A DNA stretch of 64,000 nucleotides from Diplodia intermedia (GCA_021495925.1 JAKEKT010000012.1:481440-545439); one strand, 5' to 3'. Shown: positions 1 to 12,627, numbered from the stretch's first letter. Notes: generated by a model from the sequence alone, not told the origin. Program-made: numbers and translations.

Positions 1-915
1 GCCATTCGTCTGCGCGCCCACAGGACAGCGTCGAAGGGACAGAGCCTATGCCATGGCTGTAATTGTTGCCCTGTAGTCGCTCTACATCGTGTCGGCTGAT
101 GGACCAGTGAGAGGAGAAAGCGAGAACGGGGAAGCTGACATAATCGAGGAACCAACTCCGCAGCCTTCAACTCCGGATCCGCACCTTAGCCCCTCGCTAG
201 CTCACCCATCGCACTCCTCGCCGCCTCCGCCGTCACTCGCCACTGTCGCATCCTCCCTGAATGACTCTTCGTGCGAGTCAGCCATCCCATGCCTGCTCAT
301 CGTCATTCCCGCCGAGTCCAGGCCAGCTCCTGTGTTAGCTTCTATCCGTCCGAACGCTACGTCATCCTGCGAGCTTAAGAAGAAGCTCACTCAGAGCCGC
401 CTGGTAGCGAATCCGACGCCCTCGAAGGGACACATTGAGGACCTTTGTAGAAAGATGACGGCCACAGAGGCCTTGCATGTTCTCATGGACCCGGTATTGG
501 CGAGTGACCCCGGTAGCTGGACGGTCGCATGAATAATGCGGTGGCGAAAAGTTGGGCCATCAAGCGGAACAGTCCAGGAGCCTGGCTCTGAGGAAGAGAA
601 ACGGGAAACATTACTCGCCAGAGGCAAGAGACGGGACGGACAACGTTGCATGTGCGCGGATACACCGCCAGAGCACTGGTATCAGAGGTGAGTTGCTAGA
701 GTGTAGTCGAGCAGATGAAAAATGTAGAAGACCGAATTAGAATAATCTCTGCAGCTAGCTTTCCCAATCCAAACCAAGCCGTCTCCAACCACGTCGCAGA
801 CGTCTGGACAGCAGTTAACCAAAAACAACACCATCTCCACCACCCACGTTACTAGAACGTGTATGCATACCGAGGGGAAACCCAGCTCCCCGCTCCCCCC
901 CGCGCGCCCTCGAGT
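1..915. other. left-edge spacer, no gene called
   Basis: A stop-free plus-strand stretch (about 77-532) encodes a Pro/Ser-rich, acidic N-terminal part and then ordinary sequence, but it has no ATG; an intron-like acceptor (TAG at 74-76) precedes it. It could be an exon of a gene entering from outside the window. A second frame (552-740) shows nothing recognisable. The rest is the 3' flank of the minus-strand gene ending at 916. Confidence 0.35.
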
Positions 916-2094
916 TCAAACAGCCCCCACCACCTCCATCCGATCATCCCAACCCCTCCCCTCCCTATCCCTCCCCTCCCCTCCCGCCTCCCCGAACGCC
1001 CCCGCCGGGATCCACGGCACCTCCCAAAACCCCTGATCGATCCGCTCCCCGTACCCCAACCCATCCGTACACATATCGCCGCCCGACGGGCCGACGTGGG
1101 GGCAATGCACCGCCGGCCGCAGCGCCAGCATCGGGCCATGCACCATGCGACACAGCAATGTATCCAGCCCCATCTCGTCGGCGCCGCCGAACCTGACCTG
1201 GCCGCCCGTCAGGAACGCCACGCACGCGGCCTCGCTCGCGTACTGCCTGTTTTTGTTACTGTTGCTGCAGTGCGCCTCGTGCTCGGCGCAGATGGCCCGC
1301 GCCATCTCCGCCGTCGCGTGCGCCACGGCCGCCGTCACGTTGCCCGCGAAGCGCGCGCGCGCGACGCGCCCCAGCGCCCCGCCCACGAAGGCGCCCCAGT
1401 GCCGGAACGTCGCGTCGTACTGCCGCGCCCGCCCGCACGCGTCGAAGAGTGTCCACGCGTGGATCTCGAGCGTGAAGGGCGCGCGCCAGAAGGTGGGCGA
1501 GGTGAAGTTCATGAGGATGGCGGAGGCGGCGACGGCGGCGGGGGCGTCGTCGTCGCTGGAGGGGGAGGGGGGGAGAGGGAAGGCGGCGAAGTGCGTGACG
1601 GTGTAGCCGGTGGGGATGCCGAGGAGGGTGAAGGAGCGCGTGCGGTTGAGCTGGGCGAAGAGCGAGAAGAGGTATTCGGTGTTGAGCTCGATGCCGGTGA
1701 AGGTGCGGGTGATGTCGACGCGGCCGCGGATCGAGGGGCTGAGGAGGGTCGAGTTGATGACGGGGGCGAGGGAGAGGGTTTGGTCGAAGATGCGGGTTTG
1801 GAGGGCGTAGAGGGAGGCGAGGGTGAAATTGGGGGTGGTGATGGTGGTCGTCGTCGTGGCCGGGATGGAGGTCGGTTGACCTGGGACGTTGGAGAGGTAG
1901 AAGGCAAAGATTGAGATTGCGAGAAGGGCGATTGCAAGGAGACTACGTGATGGTTAGCGTCCAGGTGCTATCTTTGGCGGAAAAGCCATTTACCCAAGCT
2001 TGTTGCGGCCAACGATGGGTGCTCGTCGTACCGCACCTAAGCGAGGATCCTTCCAAATCGGGAATGTGGTAGAGCGAAGGCCACCTGTGACCAT
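916..2094 (-). CDS. single-pass membrane-anchored ectodomain protein, unknown function
   Basis: Two-exon model: 2094-1994 and 1942-916, joined across a 51-nt intron (GTAAAT donor, GCTAAC branch, TAG acceptor) with matching phase; about 375 aa. Exon 1 encodes a short basic cytosolic tail. Exon 2 opens with one hydrophobic segment (about residues 35-50), then a Thr-rich linker and a long predicted extracytoplasmic domain with several N-x-S/T sites. The C-terminal part holds a Cys/His-rich block, including the motifs LLCRMVHGPM and HCPHVGPSGG, which I associate from general knowledge with a conserved fungal domain of unknown function. The last ~25 residues are Gly/Arg/Glu-rich and may be read-through into non-conserved sequence. 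It sits head-to-tail behind another membrane protein, but the 514-bp gap suggests a separate promoter. Molecular role unknown. Confidence 0.75.
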
Positions 2095-2608
2095 CTTTCT
2101 TGCCTGTGTTGTTCGCCGTATGTGAAGGTAGCTGGAAAGAACATTGCGATTATGCCCTCCATGAGCAGATGCGCTCTACTTATACTCGGCTCCTTGTAAT
2201 TCACTCAAGTGTCTGCATGACTTCATGAGGGAGTTCCTTGGTAGTGATGTTTGCTCACTAAATATAGCGAGGGTGGCACAAGCTGAACTTGGCATCTCGA
2301 CAACGTCATTGGAAGGCTGCATTTGCGAGGGAATCTTCATGTCTCCTCATGTCCGGTCGACTTCTGAAACAAGAGGGGAGACAAGACCATCTCTTCCTCC
2401 TTCCCGTGACAAATATCCGCCCGGCCCAGACCTATTTCGAGAAAATGCCAGCGCATCATCAGGCAGACATCACCAGCCTTGTTCGTACAAAGGTACTGCT
2501 TGGATTCGATATTCGGAAAGTCCTAGACGGCTGCGGAAGCCTTCTGTTCCCTCCCTCCCCTCCACAAAAGTAACAAGCGATGCAAACACACACAGACACA
2601 CACAACCC
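2095..2608. other. spacer between the first two membrane-protein genes
   Basis: It holds the promoter of the downstream gene and the 3' flank of the upstream one. Its plus strand is very C-rich from about 2530 onward. No separate gene is seen. Confidence 0.5.
2178..2184 (-). promoter_or_regulatory. TATA box of the ectodomain protein gene
   Basis: On the minus strand this reads TATAAGT, about 85 bp upstream of the ATG at 2094. That is the usual spacing for the TATA-bearing genes of this window. Confidence 0.5.
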
Positions 2609-5016
2609 TCACAGCTCCACCTCATACCTCCTCCTCCACCTCAACGCCCCCTCCGCACCCACCCTCAACACCCCCACATCCCCCTCCGGCCTCGCATCCC
2701 CCACAAACCCCGGCAAACGATCCAACAACGCCTCTTCCCCCTCCCCCTCCCCACCATCCTCTCCTCCCCCCAACCGATCCCCCGCCCCGCCGACCCCAAC
2801 CAACCTCCCCACCTCCCACGCCCCCATCGTCCCCCCACCACCATCCGCCTTCACCGCCGTCGTCCACCTCGGCCTCAGCGCCGCCCGCACCAAGACCGCC
2901 CACAACGCGCCCAGAAACGCCGCCAGCAGCGCGCTCCCCGCCGCCGCGCCCGCCAAAGGCATCACCACGCCCGCCGCGGCGACGCCTTCGTCGACGGCGA
3001 CGGTCAGACTGCCGCCGTCCGATCTCCCGGTCGTCGTGAGGAGCCAGAGCTCGTTCGCCGTGTAGGCGGCGGCGGTGAAGGCGGTGGTGATGAGGGCGTG
3101 GTGGGTTTGGGCTTTTTCTGATGATGATGACGATGATGACGACGACGATGGTGATGATGGTGATGACGATGGTGATGGTTGCGAGTAGAAGAAGATGTCC
3201 AACCAGGACCGCACGGTCGCGCCCGGGTCGAGGACACTGCGGTAGGTGGTGGTGGTGGTGGTGGTGGCGGCGGTTTGGGGGCTGAGGCTGTTGTGCGGGT
3301 CCCACCGAGGGGGCGGCTGGGTGGTGGTAGTCGCGGCGTCGGCGGCGGCGACGAGGCAGTAGGCGCGCGGGTCGCCGTCGCCGGTGCGGTGGGGGAAGAG
3401 CTGGGCGGCGAAAGGGGGGACGATGTCTTGGCAGATGGCCGGTGCGGGGGCCGGGTGGGAGGGGTCGCGCGCGGTTGTCGTCGTCGCGCCGGTCCGGTTG
3501 AGGTAGGCGAGGTAGGAGGGATCGCTCATGGCGTCGGGGAAGGAGCCGTTGCCGAAGAGGGCGAGGAAGAGGGTCGTCAGCGGACCCTTGGCGGGGACGT
3601 CTTCGAGGATTTCGGCGGCGGCGCGGTTGGGATCGGGTGGTGGGGTGTTGGTGCCGGGCGCTGATTCTGGGTATGTGTCCAGAAGGGGCCCGGGGAGGTT
3701 GCCGTTGGAGTAGTTGGGGAGCTCGAAGTAGCCGATGGTGGTCTGCGCGGAGACTTTGAACACGCCGTCCTCCCATGCGTTCTCGTCGCGCCGCGTTAGG
3801 TGCATGTAGAAAGTTTCATCGACGCCTTGCCGGTTGCGGGTGTTTTGGATTTGGGGGGTGAGAGCGGCGCTGGATATGCATGCGCTGATGTTCCAGTGTT
3901 GGTACCATCGGTCGGGATTGGCGTAATCGTACTGGTACTTGACGAAGCGTGAATCGTGCTGCGTGGTAAAGCAGCCGTCCGGTGCGTCTTCAGCGGCTAT
4001 CTCCTCGTACGCGACCGTCGTGTTGACTCGCGGCGCGTAGGCCTGATTGAACCCGGTGTTGAAGCCGTACGGCAGCTGTGCGATGAAGGGATCTGATAGC
4101 CTATCGAGGTTCTCCAGTCCCAGGCTGTATTCCTCATCACGAGCACAGCGTTGCTGCCACCTAGTCATGTTTTCCCGTGTCTCACTCATCCAGAGACGCG
4201 GCTTGCAGTCTCCCGGTTGCCAGGTGGCCATTGCCTTGCGTAATGAAACGGTCGCTCTATCCACGTACATGTTGTTCCCAGGTACAAGATCCGAGACGTG
4301 GGCAATCTGGATGCTGTATTGTACCTCCGATCCGTAATCCCAGCTGGGCCTTTTTGTTTCCGAAAGTGGCTTGAGGAAACCCTGCTGGACTGGGTAAATT
4401 GCCAACCCTTCACTCATCAAGTCAGTAGTCTGGAGAATAATTCGACCCAACCACACTCACCCAACATCGTCAACACGATTGCTACCCGGAGAAGCTGGCT
4501 GCCATGTCTGGCCCTGTAAGAAGGAGACAGAAGTTTCACAAGAACACGCGGGCTTCTCCAGCCCTCATCTACAAGTGTTGCCGTCTGTCTCAAGGTGAAG
4601 TTTGGGCGTTGCGCATGGTACTGCGCAGAAGGCACAGCTGCGTAGGCGATTATAGCGGCAGTCGTTGGGATTGTAAGCATGGCGGCGACGGTGGACAACA
4701 CCAGGGCGCCATGCAACCATCGAGCAGCGACATGAAGCTCACTGAACGCCCAGTAATCTTTCTCCTGTTTCTCTTCCGAGCCAAAGTGGGGCCTACGTCC
4801 GATAAGGCAGATGATGACCCAAGAGCTGATTGCCAATGCTGAGTAGATGGCTAAGATGAAGTAGAAATAAGCGCTTCCGCTCTCCAATTGCACTGCGTTT
4901 TTCCTGTTTGGGCTATCGTGAGACGAGCCATCTGTGCTTAGCTGTCGAGGAAGCTGCTCTAACTGGTACTGTTGGGCCCGTTGATTGCTTTCATAGTAGT
5001 CCGGCGGCTGATCCAT
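2609..5016 (-). CDS. large multi-pass membrane protein with extracytoplasmic domain
   Basis: Two exons, 5016-4461 and 4389-2609, joined over a 71-nt intron (GTGAGT donor, CTGAC branch, CCCAG acceptor); 778 aa. A Gln-rich cytosolic N-terminus leads to hydrophobic segments near residues 50-73, 100-128 and 172-186. A long domain with paired Cys and many N-glycosylation sites follows, then a low-complexity Thr/Ser stretch with a run of serines, and a final Ala/Gly/Leu-rich transmembrane segment with a charged, Gly-rich tail. This layout (N-terminal helices, big ectodomain, C-terminal helix) is seen in families expanded in Pezizomycotina whose function is not established. The low-complexity C-terminal third has strong GC and purine skew. 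Roles in transport or sensing would be guesses; no transporter signature is visible. Confidence 0.8.
3110..3270. repeat. trinucleotide low-complexity tract inside the membrane-protein gene
   Basis: GAT/GAC-type triplets around 3120-3180 and GGT triplets around 3243-3268 encode, on the minus strand, a serine run and a threonine run. These are in-frame and likely length-variable. Confidence 0.7.
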
Positions 5017-6791
5017 GATCAGAGGTCACCATTGCTGACGGGTAAGGGCATCATTTACAACTGCGTCGCCGCCGGGTCCTATGGCAGCTAAATAAACGAA
5101 ATATTCGATATGTGATTGCTCTCAAATGTACAAAGTGATGATACAACAAAAATTCCCAAAACAGAAGCCCAGGCATGACACTCGACTTGGCAAGGTAGGA
5201 CAGCTTCCCTGTTGGGGCCATCATCCGTGTAGTCGGTTAAATGTTGCCGGATATGGGGATCGCTCAATGCTTTCGCTTCAGCCTGTACTTGCAATGACCA
5301 GGGGTGCGTTATCAATGTCTACACTGCAAGCCTGGCGCTGCGCGCGCCATACGTGTTGCAACCGAGATCGTGTTGACGTCATGAAGAAACACCAGAGAAG
5401 AGAAGACTCATGCGCAGTGCAATATATTCGCATACTTTGATCGCAAATAGAAGGATGGCAGTAAATTGCGCTTCGATGGTCCGCTCAGTTTCCATGTCAG
5501 AAGCATTCTGGTTGAGCAACTTTCGTTACAAGCCAATCGGACCAAATGCTGGTGCCGATAAGTGCCGTGTCCTTCGACGTGTTCTCACCACAACGCAGTT
5601 GCTGGGATGATAGAGGCTATGAGACATTAATTCTTCTCAATAAATTGGAGGACAACAGGGCAGGTAAAACATCGCTTTTGAATCCATCATCTGTGTTGAG
5701 GAAACACGAGTGGGGACTCGCGAAAATAGTGTTACGACGCTCGAGTACCGGAACGACTCCCGCTATACCGCCTTATACGGACTTTCCGAAGGACAGAGCA
5801 CTATATCCTCGTACTCTGCAGTCATGTGTTTCACCATGAAGGATAGTGCGAAACCTTGTAGATCAGAGCGCTGTGCTACAGACGCACCCTGCGTTGCAGC
5901 CAGTAGTATTGCCCGGGTGTCAGTTCGAAGGGTCAGGCGTTGTTGAGATAGATGACAGCAAAAACAGAAGCTATGACGAAAGATTTTGAGTTTCCTCTAT
6001 AATTGCGATCGTCTCAAATTGAGCACAAGTAAAGTGCGGGGGCATACGGGATGTTGACACACGCTCGAGAGGTTTCCTTCTTGTCACTTTACTTGACAAT
6101 CGACTATTGCTATTCCACTGGCGACACGAGGAGAATAGTATGACATCTTCTTGCGACACGTGATTATGGCAATATAACAATGAAGTAGTTGACCTCTGAC
6201 TATTCATCTCAAATACAATTCTCGCTAAGTGTGTATCTCTGATCCTCGCAAATCTATAAAAAAAAATTACACATGTGCTGCTCTTATGACAACAATCAAC
6301 ATCCCAGGTGATCCAAGCAGTGCCGATGGAGCACTTCCTAAAGACACCGACTGGGGATCGCCAGGACCGCCGCGGCGTGGCTTGCCACCTCCTCGCTCGC
6401 CAGGTCGACACCGTCACGTGGACCTCTTCACGACAAAACACCAGAACTTTTCTCCCAACGCCGGAAAGAACCGTAGCTGCGGAATGATCGGTGGTGGGGA
6501 GATGATTCGGAAGGAAAGCAGACAGAGCTCCCGGGGTGCACAGCACCAAAAGACTCTCGAAAGCAGCCGACTCCATGCGCCTTTCTCTCTCTGAAAGAAG
6601 GTACGCCAGCGGGACACGCATCGCGGTCAGCGCTGTTGAGGCGGGTTGCGGAGTTTATGAGTGGAAGAACAATGAAAAAGGAGCGGAGGGATGGAGCGAA
6701 CTGCGAAGTCAAGGGTTAGTTGTCTGCGTTGCGGAAAAAGACGTTGGGTAACTTACAAGTGTCGCACCCCCGTGCTTCTACTTTCATGCGT
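5017..6791. other. gene-poor spacer, mixed composition
   Basis: It holds the promoter side of the minus-strand membrane gene at its left end and the 3' flank of the cupin gene at its right. Short open frames occur on both strands (for example 5971-6621 minus), but none shows a recognisable domain or matching splice sites. A TATAAAAA-like string lies at about 6256 without a convincing gene after it. Confidence 0.45.
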
Positions 6792-7483
6792 TTACCACCA
6801 GCTGTTGGAGATGTTGTCCTGGACGACGGCGAGCCTCCAGATCTCGACGAGCGGGCCGTCCTTGCCACCCAGCGGGTCGTGCTTGGGGCAGGCGACTTTG
6901 CTCATGTTCTTCTGGATCATCTTCATCTCCTTGGGGTTGAACGCCCTGGGCTCGCAGTTGTCGCGCTTGCCGCTCTTCTAGATGGATGTCAGTCTGTGTG
7001 ATGATGAATGATGGATGGCTGATGATGAAACGTACCTCGGGGAGGAAAGAGATGTGTTCGTAGTTCTCGGCGTTGACAACGCAGTGGCTGACACCGGCCT
7101 GTCGTTGTTCGTTAGCGACGAGTCGTTACGGCTGGAAGAAACTGATGGAGACGTACGGGATACACGATGATGTCGCCGGCGGAGAGGTAGACCATCATGC
7201 CGGGGGGCGGGCCGAACTGGGTGCCGCCGACGAGCAGCTGACAGCGGCCCCTGACGACGGCGTGCATCTCGTGCAGGGTGGAGTTGAAGATGGGCGTCTT
7301 GTTGACCTCGTTGTGGCCGTCCGGGTGCCAGCGGTTGCGCTGGATGATGTTGCGGAGCTCGCCAATGGCCATGGTGGTGGAGAAGGCGGCGCGGTAGACC
7401 AGAACGGGCATCACGTTGTTGGGCGAGTCCGAAGTGGGATCGAAGCGGTAGAACTCGGGCTCTTGGGGGAGGGAGTCGGCCAT
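6792..7483 (-). CDS. YjlB-like cupin-fold protein
   Basis: Three exons, 7483-7157, 7098-7036 and 6977-6792, with in-phase GTACGT donors and CAG/TAG acceptors; 191 aa. The protein reads as one compact cupin barrel: a conserved N-terminal EFYRFDPT-like entry, the first motif around HPDGHNEV and STLHEMHAV, the Gly-rich turn of GDIIVYPAG, and the C-terminal segment rich in KHDPLGGKDGP. From family knowledge this resembles the bacterial YjlB-type single-domain cupins found widely in ascomycetes. Their substrate is unknown; a metal site is inferred from the His residues. No signal peptide, so probably cytosolic. The C-terminus is short and ends in Trp-Trp. Isolated from other genes by large spacers on both sides. 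Confidence 0.87.
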
Positions 7484-7578
7484 TGTGATGGAATGGTAGA
7501 GTGGTTTGTTGGTGTACAGGAGAGAGGAGCTTGGCGGAGTGGTGATGGGTGCTGGACCTAGAGCGTTCGCCTGGAGAG

Positions 7579-7586
7579 CTTATAAG
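7579..7586 (-). promoter_or_regulatory. TATA box of the cupin gene
   Basis: Palindromic CTTATAAG about 96 bp upstream of the cupin ATG. Confidence 0.55.
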
Positions 7587-10500
7587 AAAGCAGACTCGGG
7601 AAGCGCCGGCCTCACGCCAGTGCAGGCCTTGCGGTTCCGCTCTGCCGATCCGGCGTTATCAGCGTGCCATGTTTCTCTACGCCGGAAGCGGCTAGGGGTG
7701 GTGCTCGGATTGACTCCGTTCCACGTGGGAATTGCAAGCCAACCGCCCGTGCTAAACGCGTCCGTCCCCTGCGGAGCATGTTTCCCACGTGGCAATTTAA
7801 GGTTCACCCGTGTGTTAGTGGCTCTACGGTGTTATTCCACGAACCGGACGGTGTAGCGGAGGCGCCGCGCGCAGTTAGCACTGTTAGGGTCCTCGCCGGG
7901 GCGAGGGCCGGCCGCGCCGTTTTAGCCCAGGTTGGGTGGCCGGCGGACAAACGGAGGCGTCGCAGGCGCGGGCGGCTACGGGCGAATAGGCAAGGCCCGC
8001 GTTATATTCGAATCTTGGAGAGTCGTGCCAGACACAGCGGAGACGCGCCCGGCCGCCGCACTGGGCGGCGGCACCCCCTTGCTCCCGGCAAATGGGAAGC
8101 ACGAGCCTGGTCGCTTAGGGCGCGCGCGGAGGCGCACTGGGCCATCTAGCAGATCTGCCTAACAATAGGCGCTGCAGAACACGGTGTTTTTGTGGCCTGA
8201 TGACGGCACGGGCCCGAGGGATGCTGTGACACCACTGGCGCAGTCCCTTCTCATCAACTGTGATTGCTGCTTCGTGTATCATTGACGCAACGGGCAGTAT
8301 CAGGGTGACAGTCCAGATCTGGATCTCGTGTCGCAGGCGATCGTGGAGGGAAGTGGGTTCGAGTTGCCCAAACGAGAGTCCCGGGCGGGTCGGCAGATCC
8401 GAGCAGATCCACGCGCTGCACCGCACTCTATTGGAAACAGGACGCATCTCGTCCATCTGGCAGCGTGCATGAAGGATGCATCTGCCAGGGCTGCCCTCGC
8501 AGGCTGCAGAAATCCCTCGTCGCACGTCTGTGCCGCACGACATACGCCATGCATTTTCCTGACTCGAGCACAGGTACGTACCTTTGCCTCTCCGACCCTT
8601 CCCGAGCTCAGACTCAGCCCTCCAAGATGAACACACGATCAATCCTCTCCCACGAGGCAGACCGTTCGATCGACATGACTCTGGCGGAGGCGGCCCGAGG
8701 GACTCACCGCGTGGCAGCCATGCGGCGCTAGCAGTGCCCCTTACCAACCATGCCCCTTACGTCGACGCGAACGCGAACGCTGCTGTTCGAAGGATTGGGT
8801 CCCACACGATAGCGCTCGCCGAGGCGTGGACAGATCGAGCTGACCATGCTGCAACGAGCCCAAATAGCCTTGCGTCAGCGGGCGCCGAGGCCACACCGTG
8901 GCGCTGGCACATCGACGATTGTCCTTTTTGGCGCCGGCTCGACTGGACACACGTGCTAATCCCCGCGCCTCAGGTGAGCTGCCTCGTGGCTCTCAAGCGC
9001 TGCCGCCGCCGTGATGACGCCGCCAGATCGCAAGCCACCCTTTTCCACTTCTTGACTCGGGCGGTGGGACCTGCCCTCGTAAGGTCGAGACACACCCACC
9101 GGCACCACCACTACTGCTCGCGGACGCTGAAGTCAACTAGACGGTCCCACACTCACCGCCTGTGGACCCGGGGGGCGCAGTCTTTCCATTGGCCATGGGC
9201 CGTCCATGGGAATTCGAGAAGAAACTGTCAGAAGGCGCCTCCTGCCAACGCGGCTGATCAGCGCTTGCTCCGGCATCCAACGAGCGTTGGCAGCAAGTGA
9301 TCATCGACTACACCTCGCTGAACTCCGAACGCCCCTGACGTCGCCCACGTCCGAGCGTTTGTTCCATTCACCGCACAGCGTCCTTCGAGAAGGGCGTTTT
9401 TTTGCGTGCGGTAAACTAAGTTCCCACCTACTCCAAAGGATGATTCCTGCGCATGGACAACGTGCCTGCCCCGATCCGTCGTCGGCAAGCGAAGACAAAC
9501 CTACACACCCCAGCCCTGCTGAATGCTTAGCTACCTATACCCAGCTCTGGGCATTCCAACCCCGCCCTCAGCTTACTACTCCCCTTGGCGGCATCTGCGG
9601 CACACGTCCTTCCCCCTCGGGCGAAGTTCCCCAAACCATCCCAGGGATCTTCCATCATCATCAAACGCGGTTCCCCGACGCGCTTTGGCCGCTCCCCTCC
9701 GCGCGCATCGTGCCATCGTGGATCGGAGAGAGCGAGAAAGAGGGCAAAAGAAATCAGTGTGCGTGCTTTCGAGCGTAAGGCGAGAACACCTCGACCCACT
9801 CATTTTACCGGTGGGGTCACCCTCCCTCCCTCCCTTCCCCTTCGACGCGGCTCCGCGGATCCGCTTTCCCAGGAATCCGAGGCCACGAGATTATTGCGAC
9901 TCGGCAATCTTCGCGACTTTCGTAACCCCACCAACAACTCGTCACAGAGAGATCAAAACAGGGGTGGGCGTGACGATGGGACATGGGGAAGCGAAATGTC
10001 CGAGCAAGGCGTGTGTGCGCGTGTATGCTTAAACACACCACACGTACCTCGGGGGCCATTATTCTCCTCGAAAACCTTGTTCCTCGATCTAGACCTTCAG
10101 CCCCCAACGGGCCGTGGCTGTGGCTGGATCGCGGCGGGCTCGCAAGAACTGCTCGCAAAGGGGAAAAGGGAAAAAGAAAAAACAAAGAGGTGGAGTTACG
10201 CGAGCGGACGATTTCGGAAAAGCCGGACGAGCGCTGGGTAGCCGACGATCTCCGGGCCCACGCGGGCGTACTAGTACGTACCCTCGCGGCGCTGGTTGGT
10301 GGGAATCAACATAGCCAGGATGGATAGGAGAAGCATATGGGAGAAACACGAGCAGGTATCAGTGGGATGAAGCCGCCCTCGGTGATGGGTCCGGTGTTTG
10401 TTGGGAGGGAAGGAAGACAAGGCTCCACCACTACCCACGGGTGAGGATGGGAAGGAAGGATGGAAAGGGATGTGCCGGGGACGTCCTTTCCGCCGCGGCA

Positions 10501-10800
10501 AGCAGGTGCTCAGCTCTCAAATGGCGCCGCAGGGCGTGCGGCCAACCGCGTGGCTGCACTGTCCTTTTTTCCCCCCTTCCCACGCGCGCGAAGCCGTGCT
10601 GATTTGGCCCTTGGACCGGACTTCGCGCTTGCGGCGCGTCGCGTGGCTCATGGCCGCGAGTCAAGAGATCCGGCTGGCGCCCCGCCGTTAGTACCTTCGA
10701 GGTCACAGTGCTTATGGCTGGGGCCGAGGGCGTGGGAGATCGCCAGTCGGCAGGACAGCTGCGGCTGGGCTGATTAAGGTCGTACTTCGGCGCTTGGTTG
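7587..10800. other. long GC-rich intergenic region without a supported gene
   Basis: About 3.2 kb in which all six frames contain medium ORFs because the DNA is GC-rich. None has a recognisable domain or coherent exon-intron phase. It contains two GTACGTAC palindromes (8574-8581, inside the 12-bp palindrome AGGTACGTACCT, and 10274-10281). A minus-strand start near 10330 encodes a short hydrophobic N-terminus followed by a GTACGT donor-like site, but I could not find a following exon. It may hold an RNA gene or a small secreted peptide; I cannot support one. Confidence 0.4.
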
Positions 10801-11266
10801 TGTGCTCGTCATGCAGGCAGTCCGATAGCCTGTTGGTGTCGACTTCGACGACGCGCTGCGGGGGGCTTCGCTGAAGGGGCCAAGGGCTGTGGCCCGGCCG
10901 TCCCGAAAGAGTGGGTACAGCGGTGAATGGGATGGGGGCAGTCGAGCTCCCCCTCTCTGTCGAGTCGAGTTCCCAAGATCGGAAAATCCTCACCTCGAGA
11001 TTCAAGGGGCTTCATGCTGGGGCTCTGTGAAGCAACCTCCATGAGAGCGAGGCTTGCATGCAATACTCGGTTCAAGGCATACAGTTGATCCGATCCTGAT
11101 GTTTTAGCATGGTGGACTACAGTAGCGTATCGCGGCTCTACCGTCGAAGTGTCAAGTGTGCATGTCGAGTGCGGCTCCGCCCACGCCTTATCCGTTAAGA
11201 ACACTGACATGTCCGACCCACAGTCAGCCGCAGCTCCACACAATAGCATCTGTGATATCCATGTCG
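10801..11266. other. 3' flank of the oxygenase gene
   Basis: Only a chance-looking minus-strand ORF (10809-11249) occupies this stretch. It probably contains the oxygenase 3' UTR. Confidence 0.4.
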
Positions 11267-12422
11267 CTATTCTTGCAATTTCAAATCGGCATTCCCTGTT
11301 TTCGCCTTATTCGCTCTCCACTTGTAGTACTCCCCGGCCGTCACGACGGGGTACTTCATCGGATTACCGGGGCCCACGGAAGTCGACACCGGTTCCAGCA
11401 GCTTGCTCCGATCGAATCCAAAGAAGAATGGTGCCGAGTACCTCTCCTTTCCGCTCTTGTTGATCACTCTGTGTACAGTTGATACGAAGTAGTCGTTCGT
11501 CTGCCGCATGAAGCAGTCTCCGATGTTCACCACAAACGACCCAGGCACCGGCCTCGCTTTGATCCACCGGCCCGCCTTGTTCAGAACCTCGAGCCCTCCC
11601 GAGTCATCCTGCGACACGATCGTCCAGCACTCGAAATCCGTATGAGCGCCGAGCCCGGCTTGGTCATCGGCAGAAGCGTCCTGCGCTGGATAGTGAAGGA
11701 TACGCATGCCAGCCTCCGGCCGGGTGATGTACTGGTCAAAGGAATCCTCGGGCAGGTGGAGAGCAAGGGCAAAGATGTTGGTCATCTTGCGCGCAAGCTT
11801 CAGCAGCTGCGCGTAGTAGCCAAGTAGCCCTTCCTTGAAGCCTGGTGGGTCAGATGGCCAGATGCTGATGGACGTTTCGTCTTTGTTCGTGGCATCCGGG
11901 TCGACCGACGGCTCGTAGGACCAGTTGAAGGCCTCACTCAAGTCTGCAGGTGTCAGAGCTCTGGCATGCCGATGTTGAGGAGAGATGGCCGTTACCGTTA
12001 CTCTTCAGTGAGTTTCGGTTGTACGCCTTCATCGGATGGTAGCCAACAAACTCGTTTGGCACCAGACCTGTCCACACTTCCATCTTCTTCTCCTCGTCCA
12101 TTTCGAAGAACCGCTTCGCTTGCCGAAAAGCTTCTTCTGCGTAGCTTGGGTCAAGTCCCTGCCATCGTCAGGATAAGAACTCCCATGCTCCACGGCAACG
12201 TACATGGCCAACGATGTAGAAGAAGCCAATACGGTGGGCCGCCTCTCGCACTTTCTCAGCAACGGCTCGACGATCATCCAGGTTATCGCTGTAGATCCCC
12301 GACACATCGATGATCGGGATCTCATCCGCATCTACAGACTCGTTCGTTTCGAATTGGTAAACCTGGCCATTCTGGAGTCGCAATGTCCTGAGTGGTTGTG
12401 TTTCGCTCTGCACTTGGGACAT
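11267..12422 (-). CDS. 2-oxoglutarate/Fe(II)-dependent oxygenase (isopenicillin-N-synthase-like)
   Basis: Three exons, 12422-12204, 12158-11996 and 11943-11267, with consistent phases; 352 aa. The N-terminal DIOX_N-type half has the PIIDVSGI entry and the RIGFFYIVGH motif. The C-terminal 2OG-FeII domain carries all iron and cosubstrate ligands: His228 and Asp230 in GAHTDFE, His285 in STVHRVI, and Arg295-x-Ser297 in KERYSAPFF, which binds 2-oxoglutarate. Length and order match fungal soluble 2OG oxygenases that hydroxylate or desaturate small metabolites. The substrate cannot be read from the sequence. No signal peptide, so cytosolic. No other biosynthetic gene lies next to it, so a role in a local secondary-metabolite cluster is not supported; a stand-alone metabolic or detoxifying enzyme is more likely. 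Confidence 0.9.
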
Positions 12423-12627
12423 GGTGTCGTTTCTTGAAACTGGTAAAGAGCTTCGCCAAAATGTGGCAGGTGCGGGGTTGCAGCAGCTTTATCAAGAGAG
12501 CAGCAGTGCCCCACTACTCGGCGACAGGGTGCCGATCGCGCGGGTATTCAAAACCAGTGCCGACAACATCTGCCTCATCTTTCACTGTCGCGTAAATGGA
12601 CGTGAGAGCTACAATTCTGAACAGTAG

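Noticed and set aside
859..1914. 351-codon plus-strand frame rich in Arg, Pro and Gly
   Set aside because: Antisense to the ectodomain protein; low-complexity composition and no domain.
2225..3121. 298-codon plus-strand frame rich in Pro, Arg and His
   Set aside because: Most of it is antisense to the C-terminal part of the large membrane protein; no domain.
5971..6621. 216-codon minus-strand open frame
   Set aside because: Borderline length for chance, but no domain, no codon bias like the neighbours and no supporting splice or promoter signal.
8345..8375. tRNA B-box-like GGTTCGAGT string
   Set aside because: No matching A box, no acceptor stem and no cloverleaf could be drawn around it.
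8115..9300. Overlapping 210- and 238-codon frames on opposite strands
   Set aside because: GC-rich DNA with all frames open; neither shows a domain or a coherent start.
10271..10349. Minus-strand start with a short hydrophobic leader (MLLLSILAML) followed by GTACGT
   Set aside because: It could be a first exon of a small secreted protein, but no in-phase second exon could be found downstream to 9800.
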